Positions 43,928-52,890 of a stretch of 52,890 bases of DNA are shown here, piece after piece (within the stretch, counting starts at the first letter, position 1; every line of letters starts with the position of its first letter). The DNA is from Vallitalea sp. (lineage in GTDB: Bacteria > Bacillota > Clostridia > Lachnospirales > Vallitaleaceae). The notes under the pieces were generated by a model. That model worked only from the letters and a program-made list of their open reading frames with translations. It was not told the DNA's origin and did not search any database. The stretch covers positions 1 through 52,890 of the forward strand of contig NZ_JAOARO010000083.1 of NCBI RefSeq assembly GCF_025211055.1, given 5' to 3'. The translations under genes were made by a program, and so were the position numbers.

Positions 43928-43943
43928 ATTAGACTATATGTAT

Positions 43944-44882
43944 TTAACGTGAAATCACATTTACTGCTGTATCTGTATAATAATGTTCTAATATCTCTTT
44001 ATAGGTATATCCTTTCTGTGCTAATGAATCCGCTCCATATTGACTCATGCCAACTCCATGCCCATACCCCTTACAGGATACTTCAATGTTCCCATCCATC
44101 TTATCAATAGTAAAATTACTAGATTCTAGACCTAAATAACTTCTAACAACTTCTCCATTTAATATTTTATTACCTATTTGAATCTGAGCTACATATCCTT
44201 CTTTGGTTCTACTTACAATCTGGATTTCATTAATTATTTCATCAGTATATGTACTAAAATCATTTATATGTTCTTCGATCTTGGCAATAAATTCTTGTTG
44301 AGTAAAAGTCTTCTTATGTAAGTATTCAGGTGAATTAATATCTTCTAAGCTGTCAACACTAACTAAATATGGGATTTCTTCACCCCATACATCTTTTGCT
44401 GATTGAGTCATACCTGAACTTGTTGAATGGAATACAGCTTCAATTAGATCTCCTTTATAAACAATAACTTCATTATTTGTATTAACAACAGCATTTCTTA
44501 TTTTATTATAATTCTTAGCAAAATTTTCTGCTCCCCAGTTTGCTTCCATATCTTCCTTGGTCAAATAAGCCTGTTCTTTCTTATTAAATATATGATTTGA
44601 ATCATTTTGTATTTTTTTCAAAGTAAATGTTCTAGCTGCAACTGCTTGAGCTTTCAAAGCCTCATCATAAAAATTGACTGGCATTTCTGCTGCCACTACA
44701 CCAATAAGGTAATCATTCAAGTTCATATTTTCCTGTTTTTCTTTTACTAGAACTTTTATACTCTCTTTAATCTCTACATTTTGTTTTTCCCTTGGTATAC
44801 CTTTGATTAGCGTAGTAATAAATATTGGAATAAAACAAATTATAAGGATTATTAATAGTATTGATATTATTTTTTCCCTCAT
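43944..44882 (-). CDS. spoIID: Stage II sporulation protein D (SpoIID)
   Basis: Peptidoglycan lytic transglycosylase of the engulfment machine (SpoIIDMP). The 312-residue protein has one N-terminal membrane segment (about 5-25) and the SpoIID domain with LNDYLIGVVAAEMPVNFYDE, ALKAQAVAARTFTLKKI, YKGDLIEAVFHSTSSGMTQS and the C-terminal GYGHGVGMSQYGADSLAQKG. The catalytic Glu in AAEMP is present. GGAAAGGG lies 5 nt before ATG 44882. It is 190 nt upstream of spoIIQ with a strong terminator between, so each should have its own promoter. Confidence 0.97.
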   Translation of the reverse strand: MREKIISILLIILIICFIPIFITTLIKGIPREKQNVEIKESIKVLVKEKQENMNLNDYLIGVVAAEMPVNFYDEALKAQAVAARTFTLKKIQNDSNHIFNKKEQAYLTKEDMEANWGAENFAKNYNKIRNAVVNTNNEVIVYKGDLIEAVFHSTSSGMTQSAKDVWGEEIPYLVSVDSLEDINSPEYLHKKTFTQQEFIAKIEEHINDFSTYTDEIINEIQIVSRTKEGYVAQIQIGNKILNGEVVRSYLGLESSNFTIDKMDGNIEVSCKGYGHGVGMSQYGADSLAQKGYTYKEILEHYYTDTAVNVISR

Positions 44883-45011
44883 CTTAACCCTTTCCTTCCA
44901 AAGCGTTTATATTCCTCTTGTCCCAACTTTCAATATGTATTTACTCAATTAAAATGAAAACATCAAGTATTTATAATGAGATATTTAATTAAAAGTTGTA
45001 TACTTAATTCT

Positions 45012-45055
45012 ATACAAGATATTGTAATCAACATTTTAATTACAATATCTTGTAT
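45012..45055. repeat. 17-bp perfect inverted repeat after glgP
   Basis: ATACAAGATATTGTAAT (45012-45028) and its exact inverse (45039-45055) around a 10-nt loop. It lies between glgP and spoIID. No T tract follows on either strand, so it is not a standard terminator. Confidence 0.85.
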
Positions 45056-45137
45056 GAGATTCAGCTATTTTTTGTTTTTCATTTAATCAATCTCAATAAC
45101 ATTTATATGCTAATTATTTAATTATTATGAGGGGAAA

Positions 45138-47603
45138 TTAATTAGTCTTCATTACAACAGTAGTTTTTTCAAGATCCCATATTTCCTTAGCATATTGTTC
45201 AATAGTTCTATCTGATGAAAACTTACCACTGTTAGCTGTATTAAGCATTACCATCTTAGCCCACTGTCTTTGATTAGCATAAGCGATATCAATTTTCTTA
45301 TGAGCTTCTTGGTAGCTATCAAAATCTTTTAGTATGAAATATGGATCAGGTCTGCCTCCATCTCCATTAAGGAGAGAATCATATATTTCTCTGAACAAAT
45401 CCGGGTCATCAGGCGCATAAAATCCATTAATCAGCTGAGTAACAACTTTCCTTATGTCAGCATTATTATTATATAAATCCCAGGGATTATAGGAATCATA
45501 TTGTTGAAGTTTAATGACTTCTTCTGAAGATAATCCAAATATGAAGCAATTATCTCTACCCACTTCTTCTACTATTTCTATATTTGCTCCATCCATAGTT
45601 CCTAGAGTTACAGCCCCATTAAGCATAAGCTTCATATTTCCTGTACCTGAGGCTTCTTTACTAGCTGTGGATATCTGTTCACTAACATCTGCTGCAGCAA
45701 TAATTATTTCGGCATTAGAAACATTATAATTTTCTATAAAAACTACCTTAATCTTATTTTTTATATTTATATCATTATTAATAACATCAGCTACATTATT
45801 TATTAGTTTTATTATTAGTTTTGCTCTTGAATATCCAGGTGCTGCTTTTGCTCCAAATATAAATGTTCTAGGTATCATATCAATTTCTGGATTTTCCAAT
45901 AATTTATTGTACAGATGCATTATGTGTAAAATATTCATTAACTGTCGTTTATATTCATGTAATCTCTTAATCTGCACATCAAATATGGATCTAGGATCTA
46001 TCTCAATATTATTATGCTCTTTTATATACTCAGCTAGACGCATTTTATTTTCATATTTTATTTTCATGAATTCTTTTTGTTCTTGTTCACTATCAACATA
46101 TTCTTCCAGTTTTTTGATATGTGGTAAATATGTTATCCATTTATCTCCTATAAGACCTGTAACAAAATCTGCTAATTTTGAATTTGCTTCTAGTAAAAAT
46201 CTTCTTTGGGTTATACCATTAGTTTTATTATTGAATTTATCTGGATAGATTTCATAGAAATCTTTTAACTCTTCATTTTTCAATATTTTTGTATGAAGCA
46301 TAGCAACACCATTGACAGAGTGACTTCCAACAATACACATCCAAGCCATTTTAATCTGCCCGTCCATAATTATTGACATATTATGAATGCGTTCCTTATT
46401 TAGGTGAAATTCATCAACAAGTTTTAGACAGAATCTCCTGTTAATCTCTTCAATAATCATATATATCCTAGGTAATAATCTACTTAATAATTCTATAGGC
46501 CATTTTTCAAGTGCTTCACTCATTATTGTATGATTCGTATACGCACAAGTTTTTGTTGTAATATCCCAAGCTTCTTCCCATTCCAATTCTTCTTCATCTA
46601 ACAAAACTCGCATTAATTCGGGTATAGTCAAAGATGGGTGTGTGTCATTTATATGAAATGCTATTTTTTCTGGTAACTCCCTTATATCCTTATGCTTTTG
46701 TTTGAATTTATTAATGACTTGTTGAACTGTAGCTGAAATAAAAAAGTACTGTTGTTTCAATCTAAGTTCTTTACCCATATAATGATTGTCATTAGGATAT
46801 AATACTTCAACTATTGATTTGGCTAGGTTCTGTTGTTCTACAGCCTTGTGGTATTCTCCTCTATCAAAAGATTCTAAGTCAAACCCTACAATCGCTTCTG
46901 CATCCCATAATCTTAAGGTATTGACTGTATTATTGTCATAACCTACTATGGGTATATCATAAGGTATGGCTTTTACTGATTGATAATTTTCTTGTACGAA
47001 TTTATCTCTTCCATTAGCTGTTTTTAATACTCTTACACTTCCAAGAAATTTGACTTCTACACCATACTCATCTCTTCTAACTTCAAATGGATTACCATTC
47101 TTAAGCCATTCATCTGGTCTTTCAACTTGATATCCATCTATTATTTTTTGCTCGAATATCCCATAACGATAACGAATACCACAACCATATGCAGGATATT
47201 CCAAAGTGGATAAAGAATCTAAAAAGCATGCAGCTAATCTTCCAAGTCCTCCATTCCCAAGTCCTGGGTCAGGCTCCATATCTTCTATGACATTAAGGTC
47301 AAGTTCTAATTCATCACATACTTTTTTTACAACATCATCTACTTTCATATTGATTATGTTATTTCCAAGTGCTCTTCCCATAAGAAACTCCATGGATAGA
47401 TAATATACGGTCTTAGGGTCTTTCTCATCATAAGTTATATGGGTTTTAATCCATTGGTCTATAATAATATCTCTTACTGCAAAAGCTAGAGCTGTAAATA
47501 TCTGTTCTTTTGACGCCTGTTCAATTGTTTTTCTAAATTGATTTTTTATATTTTCAAGGACAGCTTCTTTTAATTCTTCTACAGTAACATCTAATCTATT
47601 CAT
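45138..47603 (-). CDS. glgP: Glycogen/maltodextrin phosphorylase
   Basis: Releases glucose-1-phosphate from alpha-1,4-glucans. 821 residues from ATG 47603, which AAAGGA precedes by 9 nt; TTG 47624 and ATG 47609 are less well placed. Family features: TVYYLSMEFLMGRALGNNII, EDMEPDPGLGNGGLGRLAAC, AFHINDTHPSLTIPELMRVL, and the pyridoxal-phosphate site EASGTGNMKLMLNGAVTLGT with its Lys. No other glycogen gene is adjacent. In spore formers glycogen is mobilised during sporulation, which would fit its place next to spoIID, but that is inference. Confidence 0.97.
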   Translation of the reverse strand: MNRLDVTVEELKEAVLENIKNQFRKTIEQASKEQIFTALAFAVRDIIIDQWIKTHITYDEKDPKTVYYLSMEFLMGRALGNNIINMKVDDVVKKVCDELELDLNVIEDMEPDPGLGNGGLGRLAACFLDSLSTLEYPAYGCGIRYRYGIFEQKIIDGYQVERPDEWLKNGNPFEVRRDEYGVEVKFLGSVRVLKTANGRDKFVQENYQSVKAIPYDIPIVGYDNNTVNTLRLWDAEAIVGFDLESFDRGEYHKAVEQQNLAKSIVEVLYPNDNHYMGKELRLKQQYFFISATVQQVINKFKQKHKDIRELPEKIAFHINDTHPSLTIPELMRVLLDEEELEWEEAWDITTKTCAYTNHTIMSEALEKWPIELLSRLLPRIYMIIEEINRRFCLKLVDEFHLNKERIHNMSIIMDGQIKMAWMCIVGSHSVNGVAMLHTKILKNEELKDFYEIYPDKFNNKTNGITQRRFLLEANSKLADFVTGLIGDKWITYLPHIKKLEEYVDSEQEQKEFMKIKYENKMRLAEYIKEHNNIEIDPRSIFDVQIKRLHEYKRQLMNILHIMHLYNKLLENPEIDMIPRTFIFGAKAAPGYSRAKLIIKLINNVADVINNDINIKNKIKVVFIENYNVSNAEIIIAAADVSEQISTASKEASGTGNMKLMLNGAVTLGTMDGANIEIVEEVGRDNCFIFGLSSEEVIKLQQYDSYNPWDLYNNNADIRKVVTQLINGFYAPDDPDLFREIYDSLLNGDGGRPDPYFILKDFDSYQEAHKKIDIAYANQRQWAKMVMLNTANSGKFSSDRTIEQYAKEIWDLEKTTVVMKTN

Positions 47604-47741
47604 TAACATCAATCCTTTCAGCAATATGTCATATCTTCTTTTACATATTATGCCTAATATTGTGTTTTTTTACTTATAATTTAATAAAAAAATGAAATTT
47701 GTTAGTCCTTGCTTCTTATTTCCCCACCTCAATATTTTCAA

Positions 47742-47771
47742 TAAAAAAAGCTGATAAATTAATATCAGCTT
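47742..47771 (-). terminator. Terminator of ileS
   Basis: AAGCTGATA (47763-47771) pairs with TATCAGCTT (47748-47756), followed by seven T on the minus strand. About 20 nt after the ileS stop. Confidence 0.88.
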
Positions 47772-47792
47772 ATTTGTTAATCATTATTTATT

Positions 47793-50700
47793 CTATACTC
47801 TTTCAACAGCTAAATAGATTTGTTCCCTATTTATTTTCCATTCTTTTGAGTATGAATCATTTTTACCTACATTAAGAACATCTGCTAATGTTTCTGATAA
47901 GATTTCTTCTTTGTTCTTATTTATAATATCAATTAATTTATCATTATCATCAACATATATCTTAATATGGTCTGTAACTTCAAAATCAGCTTCTTTTCTC
48001 ATAGTTTGAACCTTACTTATTATTTCTCTCACAAGACCTTCTTCAATAAGTTCTTCAGATAAGTTAGTATCAATAACAACTGTTACATCTTTATCTGTAT
48101 TAGATTCATAACCTGGTTTTTTAGTTGATTTGATTAATAAATCTTCTTCAGCAAGTTCTACAACAGTACCATCTATATGGAATTTCAAAGCACCTTCTGC
48201 TTTTAATTCATCCATCATCTTATTACCGTCACCATCTTGAAGTAATGTTCTGATTTGGTTTAATAGTCTACCGTATTTTGGACCTACTGTCTTAAGCTGT
48301 GGTTTGAAGTTATAAGTTGTAAATTCTCTTACATCATCAGTAAATAATACTTCTTTTATATTAAGCTCTTCTGAAACAATGTTTTTATATAACTTTGGTA
48401 GGTTGAATGAAGATTTTACATACATCTTACCTATAGGTTGTCTATTCTTGATGTTAGCACTGTTTCTACAAGCTCTTCCGCTTACAACTATTTTTAATAC
48501 TAATTCCATGTTTTTCTCAAGTTCCAAATCAATGATTTCTTCATTAGCAACTGGGAAGTTACATAAATGTACACTTTCAGGAGCTTTCTTATTGAAATTG
48601 TACTCAAGGTTTCTATAGATTTCTTCTGCCATAAATGGTACGAATGGAGCAGAAATCTTAGCTAAGGTTGTAAGAGCAGTATATAATGTCATATAGGCAT
48701 TGATTTTATCTTGTGGCATATCTTTCTGCCAGAATCTTTCTCTACTTCTTCTTACATACCAGTTACTAAGGTCGTCAACAAATTCCATCAATGCTCTTGA
48801 GGATTCTGTGATTAAGTAATTATTAAGGTTAGTATCTACTGTCTTGATAAGTGTATTTAATTTTGATAACAACCATTTATCCATTAATGATAATTTATCA
48901 TATTCAAGTTCATACTTGGTAGGGTCAAATTCATCAATGTTAGCGTACAACACATAGAATGCATAAGTATTCCAGAATGTTCCCATGAATTTTCTTTGAC
49001 CTTCTATAACCGCATTATCATAGAATTTGTTAGGTAACCAAGGAGCACTGTTGTTATAGAAATACCATCTTACTGCATCAGCACCGTGCTTGTCTAAAGC
49101 TTGAAATGGGTCTACAGCGTTTCCTTTGGATTTGGACATTTTTTGTCCATTTTCATCTTGAACAAGTCCAAGTACTATTACATTCTTGAATGCTGGCTTA
49201 TCAAATAGTAATGTTGATATTGCTAGCAATGAATAGAACCAGCCTCTTGTTTGGTCAACAGCTTCACTAATAAAGTTAGCTGGGAAGTTATCTTCAAATA
49301 TCTCTTTATTCTCAAATGGGTAATGCCATTGAGCATAAGGCATTGATCCTGAGTCAAACCAACAGTCAATTACTGGTGTAACTCTCTTCATTTTTTTATT
49401 ACATTCTGGACAATTGATAAGTACATCATCAATATATGGTCTGTGAAGCTCTATATCATCTGGACAATTGTCACTCATGCTCTTAAGTTCTTCTATACTT
49501 CCTATTGCATGACGGTGACCACATTCACATTCCCAGATATTAAGTGGAGTTCCCCAATATCTGTCACGACTTAATCCCCAGTCCATAACATTTTCTAACC
49601 AGTTTCCAAATCTCTTGGTTCCAATTGATTCTGGTAACCAATTAATCTGGTCATTGTTCTTGATTAATCTATCTCTCACTTCTGTCATTTTGATGAACCA
49701 TGTATCTCTAGCATAGTATAGAAGTGGAGTGTCACATCTCCAACAGTAAGGATATGAATGTTCAAAATCAAGTGCAGCAAATAATAGACCTTTTTCTTCT
49801 AGATAATCAATGATTAATGGGTCTGCTTTCTTGACAAACATACCTTTCCAAGGAGTAACAGCTTCAACAAATTCACCTTGCTCATCAACTAATTGTACGA
49901 ATGGCAAGTCATAATTTCTACCAACGACAGCATCGTCTTCACCAAAAGCTGGAGCAGTATGAACAACACCAGTACCATCAGTTAATGTAACATAGTCTGC
50001 ACAAGCTACATAATGAGCTTTTTTATCAGGTGTAGCAAAATCAAATAGTGGTACATACTCTGTGTATTCAAGATTCTTACCTTTGTAAGTTTCAACTACT
50101 TCATATTCTTCTCCAAGTACTTTTGTTGCTAATGCTTCTGCTAAGATATAATACTCATCTTTTACTTTTGCCTTGATATATGTTTCTATAGGATTTACTG
50201 ATAAAGCTACGTTAGAAGGTAATGTCCAAGGTGTAGTTGTCCATGCTAGTATATATACATTGTCTTCACCTTTAACTTTGAACTTAGCTATAACAGATTT
50301 TTCTTTTACATCTTTGTAGCCTTGTGCCACTTCATGACTTGAAAGTGGTGTTCCACAACGTGGACAATAAGGAACTATCTTATGTCCTTTGTATAATAGA
50401 TCTTTTTCCCAGATTTGTTTTAGAATCCACCATACAGATTCAATATACTCATTGTGATAAGTTACATATGGGTCATCCATATCAGCCCAGAATCCAACGG
50501 TTCCACTGAAATCTTCCCACATGCCTTTGTATTTCCAAACACTTTCTTTACATTTTTCAATAAAAGGCTCAAGACCATATTCTTCTATCTGCTCTTTTCC
50601 ATCAAGACCTAATAGTTTTTCTACCTCTAATTCTACTGGTAATCCATGAGTATCCCAACCAGCTTTTCTAAGTACTTTGTAACCTTTCATAGTCCTATAT

Positions 50701-50909
50701 CTAGGTATCAAGTCTTTGATAACCCTTGTTAGAACGTGTCCAATATGAGGTTTACCATTAGCTGTTGGTGGTCCATCATAAAAAGTATAAGTTGGTCCGT
50801 CCTTTCTTAATTCTATACTCTTCTTAAAAATATCATTTTCATTCCAAAAATTAAGAACTTCTTTTTCACGATCTCTAAAATTAAGATCAGTGGATACTTT
50901 CTTGTACAC
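47793..50909 (-). CDS. ileS: Isoleucyl-tRNA synthetase
   Basis: Charges tRNA-Ile and edits valine. 1038 residues from GTG 50909, which is preceded by AGGAGG and 7 nt; an ATG at 50945 lacks a ribosome site. HIGH motif is KPHIGH (about residues 53-58) within FYDGPPTANGKPHIGHVLTR; KMSKS is in NGQKMSKSKGNAVDP. The editing domain with TGVVHTAPAFGEDD is present. The long C-terminus and the FYDGPP...DTHGLPVELE style are those of the eukaryote-like IleS2 class common in clostridia, not the zinc-ended IleS1 class. That class usually tolerates mupirocin. Confidence 0.96.
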   Translation of the reverse strand: MYKKVSTDLNFRDREKEVLNFWNENDIFKKSIELRKDGPTYTFYDGPPTANGKPHIGHVLTRVIKDLIPRYRTMKGYKVLRKAGWDTHGLPVELEVEKLLGLDGKEQIEEYGLEPFIEKCKESVWKYKGMWEDFSGTVGFWADMDDPYVTYHNEYIESVWWILKQIWEKDLLYKGHKIVPYCPRCGTPLSSHEVAQGYKDVKEKSVIAKFKVKGEDNVYILAWTTTPWTLPSNVALSVNPIETYIKAKVKDEYYILAEALATKVLGEEYEVVETYKGKNLEYTEYVPLFDFATPDKKAHYVACADYVTLTDGTGVVHTAPAFGEDDAVVGRNYDLPFVQLVDEQGEFVEAVTPWKGMFVKKADPLIIDYLEEKGLLFAALDFEHSYPYCWRCDTPLLYYARDTWFIKMTEVRDRLIKNNDQINWLPESIGTKRFGNWLENVMDWGLSRDRYWGTPLNIWECECGHRHAIGSIEELKSMSDNCPDDIELHRPYIDDVLINCPECNKKMKRVTPVIDCWFDSGSMPYAQWHYPFENKEIFEDNFPANFISEAVDQTRGWFYSLLAISTLLFDKPAFKNVIVLGLVQDENGQKMSKSKGNAVDPFQALDKHGADAVRWYFYNNSAPWLPNKFYDNAVIEGQRKFMGTFWNTYAFYVLYANIDEFDPTKYELEYDKLSLMDKWLLSKLNTLIKTVDTNLNNYLITESSRALMEFVDDLSNWYVRRSRERFWQKDMPQDKINAYMTLYTALTTLAKISAPFVPFMAEEIYRNLEYNFNKKAPESVHLCNFPVANEEIIDLELEKNMELVLKIVVSGRACRNSANIKNRQPIGKMYVKSSFNLPKLYKNIVSEELNIKEVLFTDDVREFTTYNFKPQLKTVGPKYGRLLNQIRTLLQDGDGNKMMDELKAEGALKFHIDGTVVELAEEDLLIKSTKKPGYESNTDKDVTVVIDTNLSEELIEEGLVREIISKVQTMRKEADFEVTDHIKIYVDDNDKLIDIINKNKEEILSETLADVLNVGKNDSYSKEWKINREQIYLAVERV

Positions 50910-50991
50910 CTTTATACCTCCTAAGTAATTATATGTTTTCTTCATTTTTTCTTATATAAAATATAAACATAATAAACGGTATATTATATTC

Positions 50992-51023
50992 AAGCCCTTA
51001 CATCAAGTTACGATGAAGGGCTT
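50992..51023. repeat. Hairpin in the ileS leader
   Basis: AAGCCCTT (50992-50999) and AAGGGCTT (51016-51023) with an inner CATC/GATG pairing. Read on the plus strand it is followed by five T, like a terminator, but no plus-strand gene lies upstream. In the ileS leader (minus strand) it lies about 25 nt after the predicted start. Confidence 0.7.
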
Positions 51024-51051
51024 TTTAACGTCTACCACTACATATTACATT

Positions 51052-51080
51052 ATTATAAACCTAAACATCAACTTTGTAAA
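51052..51080 (-). promoter_or_regulatory. Promoter of ileS
   Basis: TTTACA (51075-51080), 17 nt, TATAAT (51052-51057) on the minus strand. The leader to GTG 50909 would be about 135 nt. No T-box sequence is present in it. Confidence 0.72.
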
Positions 51081-51599
51081 GAAATAAAATACCTACCATC
51101 ACGGCATACGCATGAAAATTTTTCTTAATGAAAATTACTCAAAGTAATTTTAAAAAAATACTATTAATTAATAGTGCTTATAAAGACAAGGGCTATATAG
51201 ATGGGCTTGTGGCATTTTATATCACATAACAAACTTCAATACATAAAAAGCACACTCTTATTATTATATAAATTTACCACATATATAAGGGGTACTTTCT
51301 TATGAGTTGAGCATATTTTTTCTTGGAAATAGTTCGTGCTATCACCTAAGAGCCTTTAATAATAAGATATGGTTAATCGTTAAATGGGTGGGAGAATGAG
51401 CTTGAGATTATTCATATGGTAATTAAAGATTACTCGTTTCCTTTGTTCGGATGGCTCGTGGTTTATTAACCCCAGAGAAATACCCTGAAAAGCTTTTCCC
51501 CCGAAGGAAGTGCATCGCAGGCTTTGACCCTAGTGTTTTTACTTAATGGCTATTGGTATAGAAGTTGGACACAGAGGTTTTCTATTTATGCCTAATGGT
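51081..51599. ncRNA. Noncoding end of the IS110-type element; candidate bridge RNA in the right half
   Basis: No gene in about 520 nt. From roughly 51340 the base composition becomes clearly richer in G+C than its surroundings. On the minus strand there are compact stems, for example CTTCC-TTCGGG-GGAA near 51499-51510 and GAAAAGCTTTTC near 51487-51498. IS110-family transposases use a structured bridge RNA from a noncoding end of the element; position downstream of the transposase would suit the IS1111-like arrangement. The RNA assignment is inference. The left half (51081-51340) is ordinary A/T-rich DNA where the element's end should lie. Confidence 0.35.
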
Positions 51600-52890
51600 C
51601 TAAGATGGATAATAAAAATGATATGCCACTATATGTATATTGTATACCAGATTATTTACACGTCGCCTAGATACACAAACTAAAGCCTGTGACTTTGTTT
51701 TACCCTCTGATACTTTTCTATGGTAATACTCATATAATATAGGATTCTTAGGTGTATCAGTATTTTTATTAACGGATATCTGCCTAAGTGCTATATAAAA
51801 TAATATACTGTTTAATTTCCTATTTCCTCGTTGGTTACGAAAGCTCTTTTCTTTACTGCCAGAACTATAGGTAACTGGGGCAATACCTGAATAACGAGCA
51901 AGTTTTGCAGAATTTTTAAATCTATTGATATCACCTATTTCAGATAGTAACTGTGCTGATGTAATAAGGTCTATACCATTAAATGATTGTAGATTTACCC
52001 TTAATTCGTCAATGGATTGCTGTAATAATTCATCAATAGTAGATATTTCCCTTTGCTTATAACGTATATCTTCAACATAGCTTTTAATAAGGAAGCACCT
52101 AGTATCATCATGAGAAATAATGTCTTTATCTACTTTGATAAAATCTAATAATGTCTCTGCTTTGCTATCAGTAAAATAATTATGACTATCTTTTCTAAGA
52201 AATTCCCCTAATTCTTCTATAGACACATTATCTAAATATTTACTGCTAGGATAAGAATACCAAAAGGATAAAGCTGTCTTACCCGAAATATCATTAAAGA
52301 ACTTGCTATAACTTAATAATGATAGGATAACTGCATATGTAATTGATTAATGACTGATGTTCTTTGGGCTACTAATTTATTACGTCTTGTAACCAGTTGA
52401 CTAATTCTGTAGTAAATTCCATTATCTTTTGTCACATCTTTTAGTTTGTCCAATTCATCAAGTAAAACCTTTGCAACACAGAATGCGTCATATTCATCTG
52501 TCTTATGAATAGTAGTGTTTTTCTTGGCTTCTTGTGAACTAAGACTAGAATTAACAAATTTCACCTGTTTATTATTATCAATAAGAAAATGACATAAGGC
52601 TCTACCAACACCGTTAGTATCTTCAAGACCATAAATAGCTGTAACAGAATAAACAATCTCATATGTACGAACTAAATCCATTAATTCCCCAAATCCTGAA
52701 GGTTTATTCTTAATGGTAATAGATTTAATAATCTCATGCCAACAATTCATAATTACAGCAGTATGGGTCAAACGGTGAGTTTCAACCCCAACATATAAAT
52801 ACATTTGTTTCTTGTGCATTGTATCACTCCATTCTGATGAATAAAAACGCAAACATCCACAACACCAGTATCAAACTATTAAAATATCCA
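51300..52890 (-). mobile_element. IS110-family insertion sequence (right end outside the window)
   Basis: Comprises the noncoding end and the broken transposase. IS110 elements lack classical terminal inverted repeats, so the left border cannot be read exactly; 51300 is an estimate from the composition change. The 5' flank of the transposase runs off the window. Confidence 0.6.
51600..52819 (-). pseudogene. IS110-family transposase, frameshifted
   Basis: Two fragments of one transposase. The N-terminal piece (52819-52313; ATG 52819 preceded by GGAG at 7 nt) is the DEDD domain, with YLYVGVETHRLTHTAVIMN, AIYGLEDTNGVGRALCHFL and HKTDEYDAFCVAKVL. The C-terminal piece is the Transposase_20 domain, with LQSFNGIDLITSAQLLSEIG and the serine-containing YSGIAPVTYSSGSKEKSF. 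The first frame stops at TAA 52313-52315. The coding continues two bases away (SYSKFFNDISGKTALSFW), consistent with loss of one base. The first catalytic Asp (usually VGVDTHR) is Glu here. Both facts suggest the copy is dead. Confidence 0.88.

Noticed and set aside
50992..51028. True plus-strand terminator
   Set aside because: Hairpin plus five T fits in form, but no plus-strand gene exists upstream for it to end; listed only as a hairpin in the ileS leader.
50946..51240. T-box riboswitch upstream of ileS
   Set aside because: Neither the T-box core nor the antiterminator bulge sequence is present in the leader.
52226..52320. Programmed frameshift in the IS110 transposase
   Set aside because: No slippery heptamer at the junction, IS110 transposases are normally one frame, and the changed catalytic Asp also points to decay.
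1..52890. CRISPR arrays, tRNA or rRNA genes
   Set aside because: No regularly spaced repeats, no cloverleaf with CCA-end features and no rRNA-like stretch were seen on either strand.

Overview
The window is a 52.9 kb piece of a low-GC chromosome from a motile, endospore-forming member of the Clostridia. It carries SpoIID, SpoIIQ, SpoIIID, a full set of late flagellar genes, Gram-positive ribosome binding sites and very A+T-rich intergenic DNA. The gene content and style look like Vallitalea or a neighbour in the Lachnospirales, but that is a guess. Nearly all genes lie on the minus strand. The exception is a two-gene plus-strand island at 11.4-13.0 kb.

Region by region. (1) 1-11.2 kb is a late-flagellar block in the same order as in Bacillus subtilis: recD2 (replacing comFA), comFC, yvyF, flgM, flgN, two tandem flgK genes, flgL, fliW, csrA and flagellin. 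Sigma-28-type promoters precede flgM and flagellin. The flagellin leader carries two GGA sites that fit the CsrA/FliW switch. (2) 11.4-13.0 kb encodes an unknown secreted protein and an unknown helical protein behind a consensus promoter with a palindrome at the start point. (3) 13.0-18.9 kb is a complete sugar phosphotransferase locus: HPr, EI, a GlcT/LicT antiterminator, a truncated EIIC, a NagE-like EIICB, an EIIA and a second HPr. Two RNA antiterminator/terminator switches control it. (4) 18.9-27.8 kb is an accessory block: lipoprotein, S-layer-homology protein, histidine kinase, response regulator, and a two-receptor membrane protein with degenerate GGDEF and EAL domains. It is bounded by a 3' fragment of metK on one side and intact metK on the other. 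The lipoprotein and SLH genes share an upstream palindrome, a possible target of the regulator.

(5) 27.8-30.0 kb holds metK and a small membrane protein behind a SAM-clan riboswitch variant and its terminator. (6) 30.0-34.8 kb holds a phosphodiester glycosidase and the conserved spoIIID-mbl-flgF-flgG-flgJ group. (7) 34.9-44.9 kb: a 2147-residue LPKTG-anchored surface protein and an ApbE lipoprotein sit between spoIIID and the spoIIQ-spoIID pair, which are nearly adjacent in B. subtilis. (8) 45.1-50.9 kb holds glycogen phosphorylase and isoleucyl-tRNA synthetase. (9) 51-52.9 kb is a decayed IS110-family element with a G+C-richer noncoding end.

The best candidates for something undescribed are the five-gene sensor/SLH/lipoprotein locus flanked by the metK repeat, the variant SAM-clan riboswitch upstream of metK, and the operator-controlled plus-strand pair at 11.4 kb. 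All calls come from reading the sequence; no database search was run.
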